Positions 1 to 5,757 of a stretch of DNA of 30,086 bases are shown here, piece by piece. The stretch is from a virus. The position numbers were made by a program, and so were the translations under genes. The stretch spans positions 1 to 30,086 of IMG/VR virus record IMGVR_UViG_3300046367_000037, one strand, 5' to 3'. The first letter of the stretch is position 1. The number at the start of each line of letters is the position of its first letter. A model generated the notes under the pieces. That model searched no databases, had not been told where the DNA came from, and saw only the letters and a program-made list of their open reading frames with translations.

Positions 1-1
1 C

Positions 2-532
2 TACTTGGGTGGTGACGGCGTGTCATTGTTCGGTGTTAGCTCTGGCGGCTCACGCGTCGGTCACCCATTGGTGAACGGTTCTGTGAACTACAACAGCCCA
101 ACCACCGGCGTTGACTTGAACGAAACCTCGTTGGAAAACGCTGTGATTCAGATCGCTGCGTGGACTGATGAACGCGGTCTGTTGATCGCTGCTAAGCCAG
201 TCAAGATGGTCATCCCACCAGCTTTGATGTTCGTTGCTAAGCGTTTGTTGGACACCGAACTCCGCGTCGGTACTGCTGACAACGACATCAACGCGTTGAA
301 GCAAATGGGTGCTATCCCCGGTGGCTACACCGTCAACCACTTCTTGACCGACAGCAATGCCTGGTTCTTGACGACTGACGTGCCAAACGGCTTGAAGCAC
401 TTCGAGCGTTCAGCTTTGACAAATTCCATGGACGGAGACTTCGATACGGGCAACGTGCGCTACAAAGCACGCGAGCGTTATTCGTTTGGTTGGTCCGACC
501 CATTGGGTATGTGGGGCTCAGCTGGCGCGTAA
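2..532 (+). CDS. Major capsid protein, C-terminal part (truncated by window edge)
   Basis: The reading frame is open from the first complete codon at base 2, so the N-terminal part lies outside the window; the TTG at base 5 is not a credible start. The visible 177 residues have the look of the C-terminal half of an HK97-fold coat protein: an LFG...HPLVNGS segment, then an Asn/Thr-rich stretch, a helix with ERGLLIAAKPVKMVIPP, and a final ERYSFGWSDPLGMWGS beta segment. The pattern PxxLMFVAKRLL followed by a Gly-rich loop recurs in the coat proteins of many environmental tailed phages. The protein would form the icosahedral shell. The strong terminator just after it fits a highly expressed last gene of a transcript. 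Codon choice is strongly biased (many TTG, AAC and GGT codons), as expected of an abundant protein. The assignment rests on pattern recognition, not alignment. Confidence 0.82.
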   Translation, partial: YLGGDGVSLFGVSSGGSRVGHPLVNGSVNYNSPTTGVDLNETSLENAVIQIAAWTDERGLLIAAKPVKMVIPPALMFVAKRLLDTELRVGTADNDINALKQMGAIPGGYTVNHFLTDSNAWFLTTDVPNGLKHFERSALTNSMDGDFDTGNVRYKARERYSFGWSDPLGMWGSAGA

Positions 533-547
533 GCCCAGTGAATCCAG

Positions 548-575
548 AAGGGGGCTCCGGCCCCCTTTCTTTTGT
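548..575 (+). terminator. Rho-independent terminator after the capsid gene
   Basis: An 8-bp perfect stem (548-555 AAGGGGGC, 560-567 GCCCCCTT) closes a TCCG tetraloop and is followed directly by TCTTTTGTG, a short T-rich run. It starts 15 bases after the capsid stop codon. It should reduce transcription into the HNH gene and give the capsid message a stable 3' end. Confidence 0.85.
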
Positions 576-598
576 GTTACGATTACCTGTATCGTAAC
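576..598. repeat. Perfect 8-bp inverted repeat between terminator and HNH gene
   Basis: GTTACGAT (576-583) and ATCGTAAC (591-598) are exact reverse complements separated by the 7 bases TACCTGT. The repeat sits immediately after the capsid terminator and 12 bases before the HNH start, overlapping the region where a promoter or ribosome binding site for that gene would lie (AGGAG at 600-604). It could be an operator, a small RNA hairpin that shields the start, or a site related to insertion of the HNH gene. The sequence alone does not decide. Confidence 0.6.
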
Positions 599-610
599 TA
601 GGAGAGCAAA

Positions 611-1198
611 ATGGAGAACCTTCCGAGCACCCGAGCCGAGGCAAAGAAAACCGGCAGCAAGTACTATTTCACTGGACAACCGTGCAAGCACGGGCACGTA
701 GCCCCTCGCAAGACCAAAGGTGCATGCGTCGAGTGTTTAAAGGCGGAGTGGGCCCAAGCAAACGTTACGCGCGCTGCGTACTTTGCCGAGTACAACAGGT
801 CAGAGGCTGGACAAGAAGCCAAGCGGTATTACTACGAGCGCAACAAAGAAGCGGTAAAAGCACGCGCCCAAGCACGTCCTATCGAAGAGAAGACTCGACA
901 CAAGCTCGCACACAAACAAGAAAATCCGGACTACTACAAGTCGCTGGTGAGCGCCCGACGCCGACGTTTCCGAGACGCTACGCCCAAGTGGTTGACTGCC
1001 GAGCACAAGCTGGAGATTCGGTTGAAGTACCGGTTGGCCATCGAGCTTAGCCGCCGACTTGGCGTGCCTCATGCGGTGGACCATATCATCCCGTTGCAAG
1101 GCGAAGAAGTGTGCGGCCTGCACGTGCCGTGGAACATGGAAGTCATCACGCAAGAACAAAACTTGAAAAAGTACAACAAGCTCGTTGACCCCGCGTAA
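611..1198 (+). CDS. HNH endonuclease with N-terminal zinc-finger-like segment
   Basis: This 195-residue protein ends in a recognisable phage HNH nuclease fold. Residues 157-158 (Asp-His, in VDHIIPLQG) give the first catalytic histidine, followed by GLHVPWN with Asn175, and Asn184 and Asn189 in the closing helix. The N-terminus carries Cys25-x-His-x-His29 and Cys39-x2-Cys42, which could bind zinc or DNA. Between them lies a highly charged helical stretch (about residues 60-125) rich in Arg, Lys and Glu. The start at 611 has AGGAG six bases upstream. Such enzymes nick or cut DNA at specific sites and are often free-standing homing endonucleases lying between structural genes, which fits its place between the capsid gene and its usual partners. 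A packaging-related nuclease role is less likely because that HNH normally lies next to the terminase. Confidence 0.9.
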   Translation: MENLPSTRAEAKKTGSKYYFTGQPCKHGHVAPRKTKGACVECLKAEWAQANVTRAAYFAEYNRSEAGQEAKRYYYERNKEAVKARAQARPIEEKTRHKLAHKQENPDYYKSLVSARRRRFRDATPKWLTAEHKLEIRLKYRLAIELSRRLGVPHAVDHIIPLQGEEVCGLHVPWNMEVITQEQNLKKYNKLVDPA

Positions 1199-1217
1199 AA
1201 TACATGGTACAAACTAC

Positions 1218-1238
1218 ACATCCCGGGGTCCCCGGTGT
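1218..1238. other. GC-rich hairpin downstream of the HNH gene
   Basis: CCGGGG (1223-1228) and CCCCGG (1230-1235) are complementary around a single T. In practice the central pairs must open to form a loop, leaving a short GC-rich stem that the outer ACA/TGT (1218-1220, 1236-1238) could extend past a 2-base bulge. No T-run follows, so it is at best a weak or Rho-dependent terminator, or an RNA-processing hairpin. Confidence 0.35.
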
Positions 1239-1259
1239 ATCTGACGGTCCCGGCCGACG

Positions 1260-1290
1260 ACATGCAGACAGATACGCCTAACTTGCATGT
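1260..1290. repeat. 7-bp inverted repeat upstream of the capsid-associated gene
   Basis: ACATGCA (1260-1266) and TGCATGT (1284-1290) are perfect inverted repeats 17 bases apart. They end right at the ribosome binding site (TAAGGA, 1290-1295) of the gene starting at 1302. In RNA they could form a hairpin next to the Shine-Dalgarno sequence and affect translation. In DNA they could be a binding site. No promoter consensus is convincing here. Confidence 0.4.
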
Positions 1291-1301
1291 AAGGAAACAT
1301 C

Positions 1302-1703
1302 ATGGCAAATACCACATTCAACGGCCCAGTACGGTCGCAAAACGGCTTTCAAAGCATCACAACAAACACTACCACTGGCGCCATCACAGTCAACTCCGCG
1401 TTTGACACCGGTGTTGTTTTGGGCACTCAGTCTTTGTCCGGCGCCGGCGCTGTTGACATTACCAACGCTTTCACAGCCCTGACAACCACTGGTTCAGCTC
1501 AAGCGTTGACTTTGGCTAACGGTTCTACCGGTGAAGTCAAGATCATCACTCACGTGGTTGATGGCGGCTCTGCTGTGTTGACACCCACTACAAAAATTGG
1601 TTTCTCCACCATCACCTTCACTGGTGTCGGCGAGTCTGCCATGTTGGTTTACACCGCTGCCGGTTGGGCAATCGTTGCTTTGAACGGCGCTGTTGCAGCC
1701 TAA
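1302..1703 (+). CDS. Putative capsid-associated (decoration-like) protein
   Basis: The 133-residue product is rich in Thr, Gly, Ala and Val, has almost no charge and is predicted mostly beta by inspection, typical of a small virion surface protein. The N-terminus contains repeated short TxTTGAITVN-like strands and the C-terminus ends YTAAGWAIVALNGAVAA. Its position as the first structural gene after the capsid gene (apart from the HNH insertion) is where many phages carry head decoration or head fibre proteins. The start at 1302 is preceded by AAGGA at 1291-1295. I recognise the type from environmental phages, where it is usually left as hypothetical, so capsid decoration is an inference from location and composition. 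Confidence 0.72.
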   Translation: MANTTFNGPVRSQNGFQSITTNTTTGAITVNSAFDTGVVLGTQSLSGAGAVDITNAFTALTTTGSAQALTLANGSTGEVKIITHVVDGGSAVLTPTTKIGFSTITFTGVGESAMLVYTAAGWAIVALNGAVAA

Positions 1704-1712
1704 TCAATCTCA

Positions 1713-1726
1713 GGGGCTTCGGCCCC
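1713..1726 (+). terminator. UUCG-loop hairpin between two virion genes
   Basis: GGGGC (1713-1717) and GCCCC (1722-1726) close a TTCG tetraloop, one of the most stable RNA hairpins. Only AGTTCT follows rather than a T-run, and the ribosome binding site of the next gene (AAGGAGA, 1734-1740) begins eight bases later. It may attenuate transcription or protect the upstream message from decay rather than stop transcription fully. Confidence 0.55.
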
Positions 1727-1746
1727 AGTTCTAAAGGAGAATTGAT

Positions 1747-2037
1747 ATGACAATGCAAGGTGACGTAAAAAGCGTCCACACGAGCACGAGTGCTTCGTTG
1801 GTGGGTTATCGCACACGTATCAAAGGCTTTTCTATTTGCGCCACAGCAAGTCAAGCAGGCACGTTGTTGCTGAAAGATGGCGGCTCTAGTGGTACGACAC
1901 GGATTGAGATTGACCTTCCATCAAACTCAAACCCTAACTCGTTCTACGTGGCCATCCCGCAAGAAGGCGTTTTGTTCACAACCGACGTGTATGCCACGTT
2001 GACGAACATCGCCAGTGTGACTGTCTTCTACGGGTAA
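1747..2037 (+). CDS. Small beta-rich virion protein, unknown function
   Basis: The 96-residue protein has alternating hydrophobic and Ser/Thr residues over its whole length, with segments such as YRTRIKGFSI, GTLLLKDG and RIEIDLP that look like beta strands. No signal peptide, membrane segment or cysteine pair is seen. It has a near-perfect Shine-Dalgarno sequence (AAGGAGA) six bases before ATG 1747, which favours this start over the second ATG at 1753. It lies in the block right after the capsid gene and ends five bases before a small membrane protein gene. A head or head-tail surface protein is the most reasonable guess. No specific function is recognised. Confidence 0.68.
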   Translation: MTMQGDVKSVHTSTSASLVGYRTRIKGFSICATASQAGTLLLKDGGSSGTTRIEIDLPSNSNPNSFYVAIPQEGVLFTTDVYATLTNIASVTVFYG

Positions 2038-2042
2038 CCACC

Positions 2043-2249
2043 ATGAAAGACCCGTTCGCAAACATGGATGAGTCGATGAAGCACGTCCTTGACGGCGTGT
2101 CCGTCATTGCAACTGTTGGAACACTGATCGAAATGCTTCCCTCAATCGCCGCACTTTTAACGATTGTCTGGACGGGCATCCGTATCTACGAGACCAGCAC
2201 GGTCCAGCGTTTGCTGGGTCGTAAAGGGGGCGAAGATGGCGAGAGCTGA
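2043..2249 (+). CDS. Small membrane protein, holin-like candidate
   Basis: This 68-residue protein has a charged N-terminus (about residues 1-17), a hydrophobic stretch at about 19-47 that could form one long or two short membrane segments (VSVIATVGTLIE and PSIAALLTIVWTGIRIYE), and a basic/acidic tail. Size and layout match small phage holins, and similar short proteins with an IVWTxIRIYE-type motif occur near capsid genes in environmental podoviruses. A better holin candidate lies next to the endolysin at 15003-15479, so this protein may be an additional holin or antiholin, or a membrane protein with another role. The start is five bases after the previous stop; its 3' end overlaps the next gene by 14 bases. 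Confidence 0.7.
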   Translation: MKDPFANMDESMKHVLDGVSVIATVGTLIEMLPSIAALLTIVWTGIRIYETSTVQRLLGRKGGEDGES

Positions 2250-2487
2250 TCTTCAAAAGGTAAACGTACGCAAGACCCAACACGGGTCAACTCAACTTTT
2301 CAAAGAAGGAGGCCGAATCATGGCTACAAAAAACAACGGCATCACTACTGCCAAAATGGGTAAAGTCAAAACTGCTGCTCCAAGCAAAGACGGCGTCGCT
2401 ACCAAGGGTAAAACCAAGGGCAAGCAAGTCGTCATGAAGGGTGGCAAACCACTCGGCATGTGCGGTGGTGGCAAAGCCAAGATGTAA
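2236..2487 (+). CDS. Small highly basic protein with KEGG motif
   Basis: Read from ATG 2236 (AGGGGG at 2225-2230 as ribosome binding site) the product has 83 residues. An alternative start at 2320 gives 55 residues and has a perfect-looking AAGGAGG at 2306-2312, but those bases also encode the Lys-Glu-Gly-Gly of a LFKEGGR motif seen in neighbouring small proteins, so the match may come from coding constraint. The C-terminal 55 residues are extremely basic: Lys makes up roughly a quarter and there is no Glu. They end in a glycine cluster (MCGGGKAKM). No fold is recognised. The composition suggests nucleic-acid or phosphate binding. It is the first of a run of tiny basic proteins, and gene order suggests expression with virion genes. 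Confidence 0.62.
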   Translation: MARADLQKVNVRKTQHGSTQLFKEGGRIMATKNNGITTAKMGKVKTAAPSKDGVATKGKTKGKQVVMKGGKPLGMCGGGKAKM

Positions 2488-2492
2488 TCACC

Positions 2493-2771
2493 ATGATGGC
2501 CAGCCGAGGGATGGGGGCCGTGGCTCCCTCCAAAATGCCAAAGGCGACAACCATCGAGCGTAAGGACGACCCGAACAAGGTCAAGGTCTTCGCAGAAGGT
2601 GGCAAGGTCAATGCTGCTGGCAACTACACCAAGCCGAGCCTTCGCAAGAAGATCGTGTCCCAAGTGAAAGCCGCAGCAACTCAAGGTACTAAGGCAGGCC
2701 AGTGGTCTGCACGCAAGGCGCAGTTGGTGGCCAAGAAGTACAAGGCTGCCGGCGGCGGGTACAAGGACTAA
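2493..2771 (+). CDS. Small basic protein, QWSARKAQLVAKKYK family
   Basis: The 92-residue protein begins at ATG 2493, six bases after the previous stop; a longer version from 2460 would overlap the preceding gene in another frame and is less likely. It carries the VFAEGGKV motif at about residues 32-39 and a C-terminal region with QWSARKAQ, AKKYKAAGGGYKD that I recall as a recurring signature in uncharacterised phage proteins, normally beside the next two genes. Lys and Arg dominate and the C-terminal half is helical by inspection. Function is unknown. Association with packaged DNA or with a host nucleic-acid target would fit the charge, but that is inference only. Confidence 0.78.
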   Translation: MMASRGMGAVAPSKMPKATTIERKDDPNKVKVFAEGGKVNAAGNYTKPSLRKKIVSQVKAAATQGTKAGQWSARKAQLVAKKYKAAGGGYKD

Positions 2772-2772
2772 G

Positions 2773-3006
2773 ATGAAAGCACCGCAGAAATCCCTGAAGG
2801 ATTGGGGCGACCAGAAGTGGCGTACCAAGTCCGGCAAACCGTCTTCCAAGACGGGGGAGCGGTACTTGCCTGAGAAGGCCATCAAGTCATTGAGTGCTGC
2901 CGAGTACGCTGCAACCACCAAGGCAAAACGTGCTGGTAAGGCGGCCGGGAAACAGTTCGTAAAGCAGCCACCCAAGGTGGCGGCAAAGACCAAGGGGTTC
3001 AGGTAA
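2773..3006 (+). CDS. Small basic protein, DUF5872-like
   Basis: The 77-residue protein has the pattern SLKDWGDQKWRTKSGK near its N-terminus, then TGERYLPEKAI and a Lys/Ala-rich tail. I recall this WxxQKWRTxSGKxSxxTGERYLPxKA arrangement as a widespread family of unknown function in phages, with relatives in large eukaryotic viruses, and the label DUF5872 fits my memory of it, though I could not check. The start is one base after the preceding stop, and its stop overlaps the next start by one base, so the two are almost certainly translated together. The conserved Trp, Tyr and Gly positions imply a specific fold rather than a simple polycation. Confidence 0.78.
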   Translation: MKAPQKSLKDWGDQKWRTKSGKPSSKTGERYLPEKAIKSLSAAEYAATTKAKRAGKAAGKQFVKQPPKVAAKTKGFR

Positions 3007-3266
3007 TGACAACTAAAAAGAAAAGCCCATCTTTGGCCGTAGGCCGTGGCGAAAAGCTGCCCGCGTCTAAGGGTGCTGGCCTCACAGCCAAAGGCCGCGC
3101 TAAGTACAACGCGGCAACAGGCAGCAACTTGAAGGCTCCACAGCCTCAAGGCGGCGCTCGCAAGAAGTCGTTCTGTGCTCGCATGTCCGGTATGCCCGGC
3201 CCAATGAAAGACGAGAAGGGTAAGCCCACTCGTAAAGCCGCGTCTCTGGCGCGATGGAAGTGCTAA
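3006..3266 (+). CDS. Small basic protein with FCARMSGM signature (DUF6321-like)
   Basis: The 86-residue protein contains the strongly patterned segments GLTAKGRAKYNAATGSNLKAP, RKKSFCARMSGMPG and a C-terminal SLARWKC. I recall this combination as a conserved uncharacterised family, DUF6321-like, in phages and some large viruses, usually next to the DUF5872-like gene as here. Two cysteines (in SFCARM and at the very C-terminus) are conserved in my recollection and could bind metal or form a disulfide. It overlaps the upstream gene by one base (TAATG) and directly abuts the adaptor-like gene downstream. Function unknown. The strong conservation of neighbours suggests that the two proteins act together. 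Confidence 0.78.
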   Translation: MTTKKKSPSLAVGRGEKLPASKGAGLTAKGRAKYNAATGSNLKAPQPQGGARKKSFCARMSGMPGPMKDEKGKPTRKAASLARWKC

Positions 3267-4199
3267 ATGGCAAACACCTCTGGACTCACCGGTTTTAACC
3301 TAGACCTCACCGAACTGGTGGAGGAAGCGTTTGAGCGCGTCGGTTCAGAGCTGCGCACTGGTTACGACCTCAAGACCGCACGTCGGTCTCTAAATCTTTT
3401 GTTCGCCGACTGGGCTAACCGTGGCGTGAACATGTGGACGTTTGAGCAGGGCACGATCAACCTCGTGCAAGGCCAGAACACCTACGCGCTGCCCGGCGAC
3501 ACCGTGGACCTGCTCGAACATGTAATTCGCACGCAGGCCAACCAGACAGCCAATCAGGCTGACCTGACGATAACGCGTATCAGCGTGTCGACGTATGCAA
3601 CACTTCCCAACAAGCTGCAACAAGCCCGCCCGATTCAGGTGTGGGTGCAGCGCATGGACGGACAGACTTCAGTAACCGGAGCACTCCTTGCCAGCAACAT
3701 CACTGCGACAGATACCACCATCACTCTGGACACCGTTGTTGGACTTCCGGCAACCGGTTTCATCAAGATTGACAACGAGTTCATCCAGTATGGCTACATC
3801 GACGGCAACTCGCTCTACAGCTGTTTCCGCGGGCAGAACAACTCCACGGCAGCTTCCCATACTACTGGTGCCGCGGTCTACTGGGCTAAGCTCCCAGCAG
3901 TAACCGTTTGGCCGACCCCTGACAACTCTCAGGCGTATCAGTTCGTGTACTGGCGCATGCGCCGCGTGCAAGACGCCGGCGGCGGTGTGAACGTCATGGA
4001 TGTGCCATTCCGTTTTGTGCCTTGCATGACCGCTGGCCTGGCCTACTACTTGGCGCTCAAGGTGCCGAGTGGCTTCAACCGTTTGGACGTGCTCAAGATG
4101 CAGTACGACGAGGCTTGGGCCAACGCTGCACAGGAAGACCAAGAGAAGGCCGCCGTGCGCTTCGTGCCGCGTCAGCAGTTCATTGGGGGTGGGTTCTAA
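3267..4199 (+). CDS. Head-tail adaptor-like protein (T7 gp11/P22 gp4-like role) with inserted beta domain
   Basis: The 310-residue protein opens with helices typical of short-tail adaptors: LVEEAFERVG, then TARRSLNLLFADWANRGVNMWT, followed by a beta segment (GQNTYALPGDTVDLLEHV). It ends with a helical part containing CMTAGLAYYLALK and LKMQYDEAWANA. This is the layout of proteins that bind the portal ring and start the tail. About residues 133-206 look like an inserted domain: TLDTVVGLPATGFIKI, EFIQYGYIDG, then CFRGQNNSTAASHTTGA. That pattern is a small beta module I associate with tail and baseplate proteins. The flanking segments (RPIQVWVQRMDG and LPAVTVWPTPD) read on naturally without it. 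The start codon directly follows the previous stop. The adaptor role is inferred from pattern and position near the other connector genes. Confidence 0.75.
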   Translation: MANTSGLTGFNLDLTELVEEAFERVGSELRTGYDLKTARRSLNLLFADWANRGVNMWTFEQGTINLVQGQNTYALPGDTVDLLEHVIRTQANQTANQADLTITRISVSTYATLPNKLQQARPIQVWVQRMDGQTSVTGALLASNITATDTTITLDTVVGLPATGFIKIDNEFIQYGYIDGNSLYSCFRGQNNSTAASHTTGAAVYWAKLPAVTVWPTPDNSQAYQFVYWRMRRVQDAGGGVNVMDVPFRFVPCMTAGLAYYLALKVPSGFNRLDVLKMQYDEAWANAAQEDQEKAAVRFVPRQQFIGGGF

Positions 4200-4628
4200 G
4201 TGGGCAATCGGTTCTCATCCGGCAAGAACAGCATCGCCGAGTGCGATCGCTGTGGCTTCCGCTTCAAACTGCACCAGCTTCGTCGTGAGGTCGTCAAGAC
4301 CAAGAATTACGAGCTGTTGGTTTGCGGGCCATGCTGGGACCCCGATCACCCGCAGTTGCAGCTGGGCATGTACCCGGTTGATGACCCTCAAGGTGTGCGC
4401 AACCCACGTCCTGATCGCAGCTATGTTTCGTCTGGCACGACAGGTTTGCAAATCATCGACGGCAGCAGCACGAGTCTTGATGCTCAGGGCTTCCAAGGTG
4501 AAGGCAGCAGGAACTTACAATGGGGTTGGAACCCTGTTGGTGGCTCCAGCTTTTTTGATGACGCACTCACACCAAACAACTTGGCATTGAGCGTGGAAAT
4601 TGGTACAGTCACCGTAACAACGACGTAA
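4200..4628 (+). CDS. Zinc-ribbon protein of the connector block
   Basis: Translation starts at GTG 4200 directly after the previous stop codon; no in-frame ATG precedes the cysteine motif. The first 51 residues hold a clear zinc ribbon: Cys15-x2-Cys18 and Cys42-x2-Cys45, followed by Trp46 and DPDHPQ. This CDRCGF...VCGPCWDPDHPQ pattern is familiar from uncharacterised phage proteins encoded among connector and tail genes. The remaining part (about residues 55-142) is Gly/Ser/Thr-rich, of low charge and probably beta or disordered. The zinc site suggests binding to protein or DNA. The setting between two adaptor-like genes suggests a virion or assembly role, but this is not proven. Confidence 0.8.
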   Translation: MGNRFSSGKNSIAECDRCGFRFKLHQLRREVVKTKNYELLVCGPCWDPDHPQLQLGMYPVDDPQGVRNPRPDRSYVSSGTTGLQIIDGSSTSLDAQGFQGEGSRNLQWGWNPVGGSSFFDDALTPNNLALSVEIGTVTVTTT

Positions 4629-4638
4629 GGAGCCGATC

Positions 4639-4836
4639 ATGGCAAAAATGGAATTTGGTAAAGCCGACATGGCTCAGGACAAAAAGATGGTTAAGGCCGC
4701 TGTGGGTAAGCATGAGAAAAACATGCACCCCGGTAAGACCCCAACCAAGCTGCGCGCGGGTGGTAAGACCAACAGCGACATGCTGAAAATGGGTCGTGGT
4801 TTGGCTAAGATCGCCAACCAAAAATCGAAAGGCTAA
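4639..4836 (+). CDS. Small basic protein, QDKKMVKAA/KLRAGGKT family
   Basis: The 65-residue product has a Shine-Dalgarno AAGGAG (4627-4632) six bases before ATG 4639. It contains QDKKMVKAAVGKHEKNMHPGK followed by TKLRAGGKTNSDMLKMGRGLAK, a pattern I recall from many small uncharacterised phage proteins. Lys is by far the commonest residue, and the His-x2-Lys/Met-His region could be helical. The Ala-Gly-Gly-Lys unit resembles the Gly-Gly motif in the small proteins at 2236-2771. Only two bases separate it from the next small gene. Function is unknown; a role with DNA or in virion assembly is possible. Confidence 0.74.
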   Translation: MAKMEFGKADMAQDKKMVKAAVGKHEKNMHPGKTPTKLRAGGKTNSDMLKMGRGLAKIANQKSKG

Positions 4837-4838
4837 TC

Positions 4839-5042
4839 ATGGCTACCTCAAAGCAACCACAGAAAAAGCCTATCGCCGCCGCCGGCGTCGAGAAGAATAA
4901 CACCAAGTCCAACAAAGACTTGAACGCTTCTTCGGCTAATCGCCACAGCAACGACTACAAGGGCACCAAGACTTCGGGTATCAAAATCCGCGGTACAGGT
5001 GCAGCAACCAAGGGCCTGATGGCTCGCGGACCAATGGCCTAA
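4839..5042 (+). CDS. Small basic protein ending in RGTGAATKGLMARGPMA
   Basis: The 67-residue protein has a Lys/Asn/Ser-rich, probably disordered N-terminal half and a strongly patterned C-terminal end, KTSGIKIRGTGAATKGLMARG, which I recall as nearly invariant in related phage proteins. That contrast suggests a flexible tail with a conserved C-terminal peptide that docks onto a partner. Starting two bases after the previous stop and ending one base before the adaptor-like gene, it is surely co-translated with them. No catalytic motif is seen. A minor virion protein or a scaffold/assembly peptide is possible. Confidence 0.74.
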   Translation: MATSKQPQKKPIAAAGVEKNNTKSNKDLNASSANRHSNDYKGTKTSGIKIRGTGAATKGLMARGPMA

Positions 5043-5043
5043 C

Positions 5044-5757
5044 ATGACCTACGACGAACTCTACGCAAACATCCAAGCGTACACGGAGAACACGTTCCCC
5101 GATACGTACCTTGCTGACGGTACACCTGTGTCTACGCAGACGCAGATTGACACCATCATTAAGCAGGCGGAGCAACGCATCTACAACACGGTGCAGTTCC
5201 CCTCTTTGCGTAAGAACGTCACAGGTGTTTTGACGGCCAACAATAAGTACCTGTCATGCCCCGGTGATTTCCTGTCCACGTTCTCTTTGGCTGTTGTCGC
5301 TGTCGATGGCAGCTACGAGTACCTGTTGAACAAGGACGTGAACTTCATCCGTCAGGCGTACCCTAAACCTACAGATACGGCCTTCCCGAAATACTACGCG
5401 CTCTTCGGCCCAACCACCACAAGCGGCGGCTCACCTGTCATCACAGACGAGTTGTCCTTCATCGTTGGCCCAACACCCGATGCCGCGTACGACGTCGAGC
5501 TCCATTACTACTATTACCCAGAGTCAATCACTGTTGCGGCCGATGGTCACACATGGCTTGGTGATAACTTTGACAGCGTGCTGTTGTATGGCTCTCTGGT
5601 TGAGGCCTACACCTTCATGAAAGGTGAAGCTGACATCATGGCGTTCTATGATGCCAAGTACAAAGAAGCTCTCGGCATGGCTAAGCGTCTGGGTGATGGT
5701 CTGGAGCGCGGCGATGCGTACCGTGACGGGCAGACGAAACTGAAGGTAACGGTATGA
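5044..5757 (+). CDS. Adaptor/connector protein (SU10-adaptor-like)
   Basis: The 237-residue protein begins with the helical pattern MTYDELYANIQAYTEN and QIDTIIKQAEQRIYNTVQFPSL, continues into a beta region (LTANNKYLSCPGDFLS, then ELSFIVGPTPDAAYDVELHYYY), and closes with helices LLYGSLVEAYTFMKG and FYDAKYKEALGMAKR. I associate this layout with phage adaptor proteins of the SU10 type, which form a ring between portal and tail nozzle. A second, longer adaptor-like gene lies at 3267-4199, so the two may form successive rings, or one may be a different connector part. The C-terminal GDGLERGDAYRDGQTKLKV tail is typical of the family. The stop overlaps the next start by four bases. Confidence 0.75.
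   Translation: MTYDELYANIQAYTENTFPDTYLADGTPVSTQTQIDTIIKQAEQRIYNTVQFPSLRKNVTGVLTANNKYLSCPGDFLSTFSLAVVAVDGSYEYLLNKDVNFIRQAYPKPTDTAFPKYYALFGPTTTSGGSPVITDELSFIVGPTPDAAYDVELHYYYYPESITVAADGHTWLGDNFDSVLLYGSLVEAYTFMKGEADIMAFYDAKYKEALGMAKRLGDGLERGDAYRDGQTKLKVTV

Noticed and set aside
570-600. Possible sigma-70 promoter before the HNH gene
   Set aside because: The best -35-like (TTGTGT) and -10-like (TAACTA) pair matches poorly, and the region is better described by the terminator and inverted repeat.
2328-2334. A AAA AAC heptamer in frame at codons 3-5 of the short form of the small basic gene, a classical -1 frameshift site
   Set aside because: The -1 frame meets a stop codon about ten codons later and no stable downstream hairpin or pseudoknot is evident, so no useful fusion product would result.
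2292-3149. A 285-residue minus-strand open frame opposite the small basic protein genes
   Set aside because: The plus strand has four coupled genes with recognisable signatures and good starts. The minus-strand product is Leu/Ala/Cys-rich and featureless, as expected from reading Lys/Ala/Gly codons backwards.
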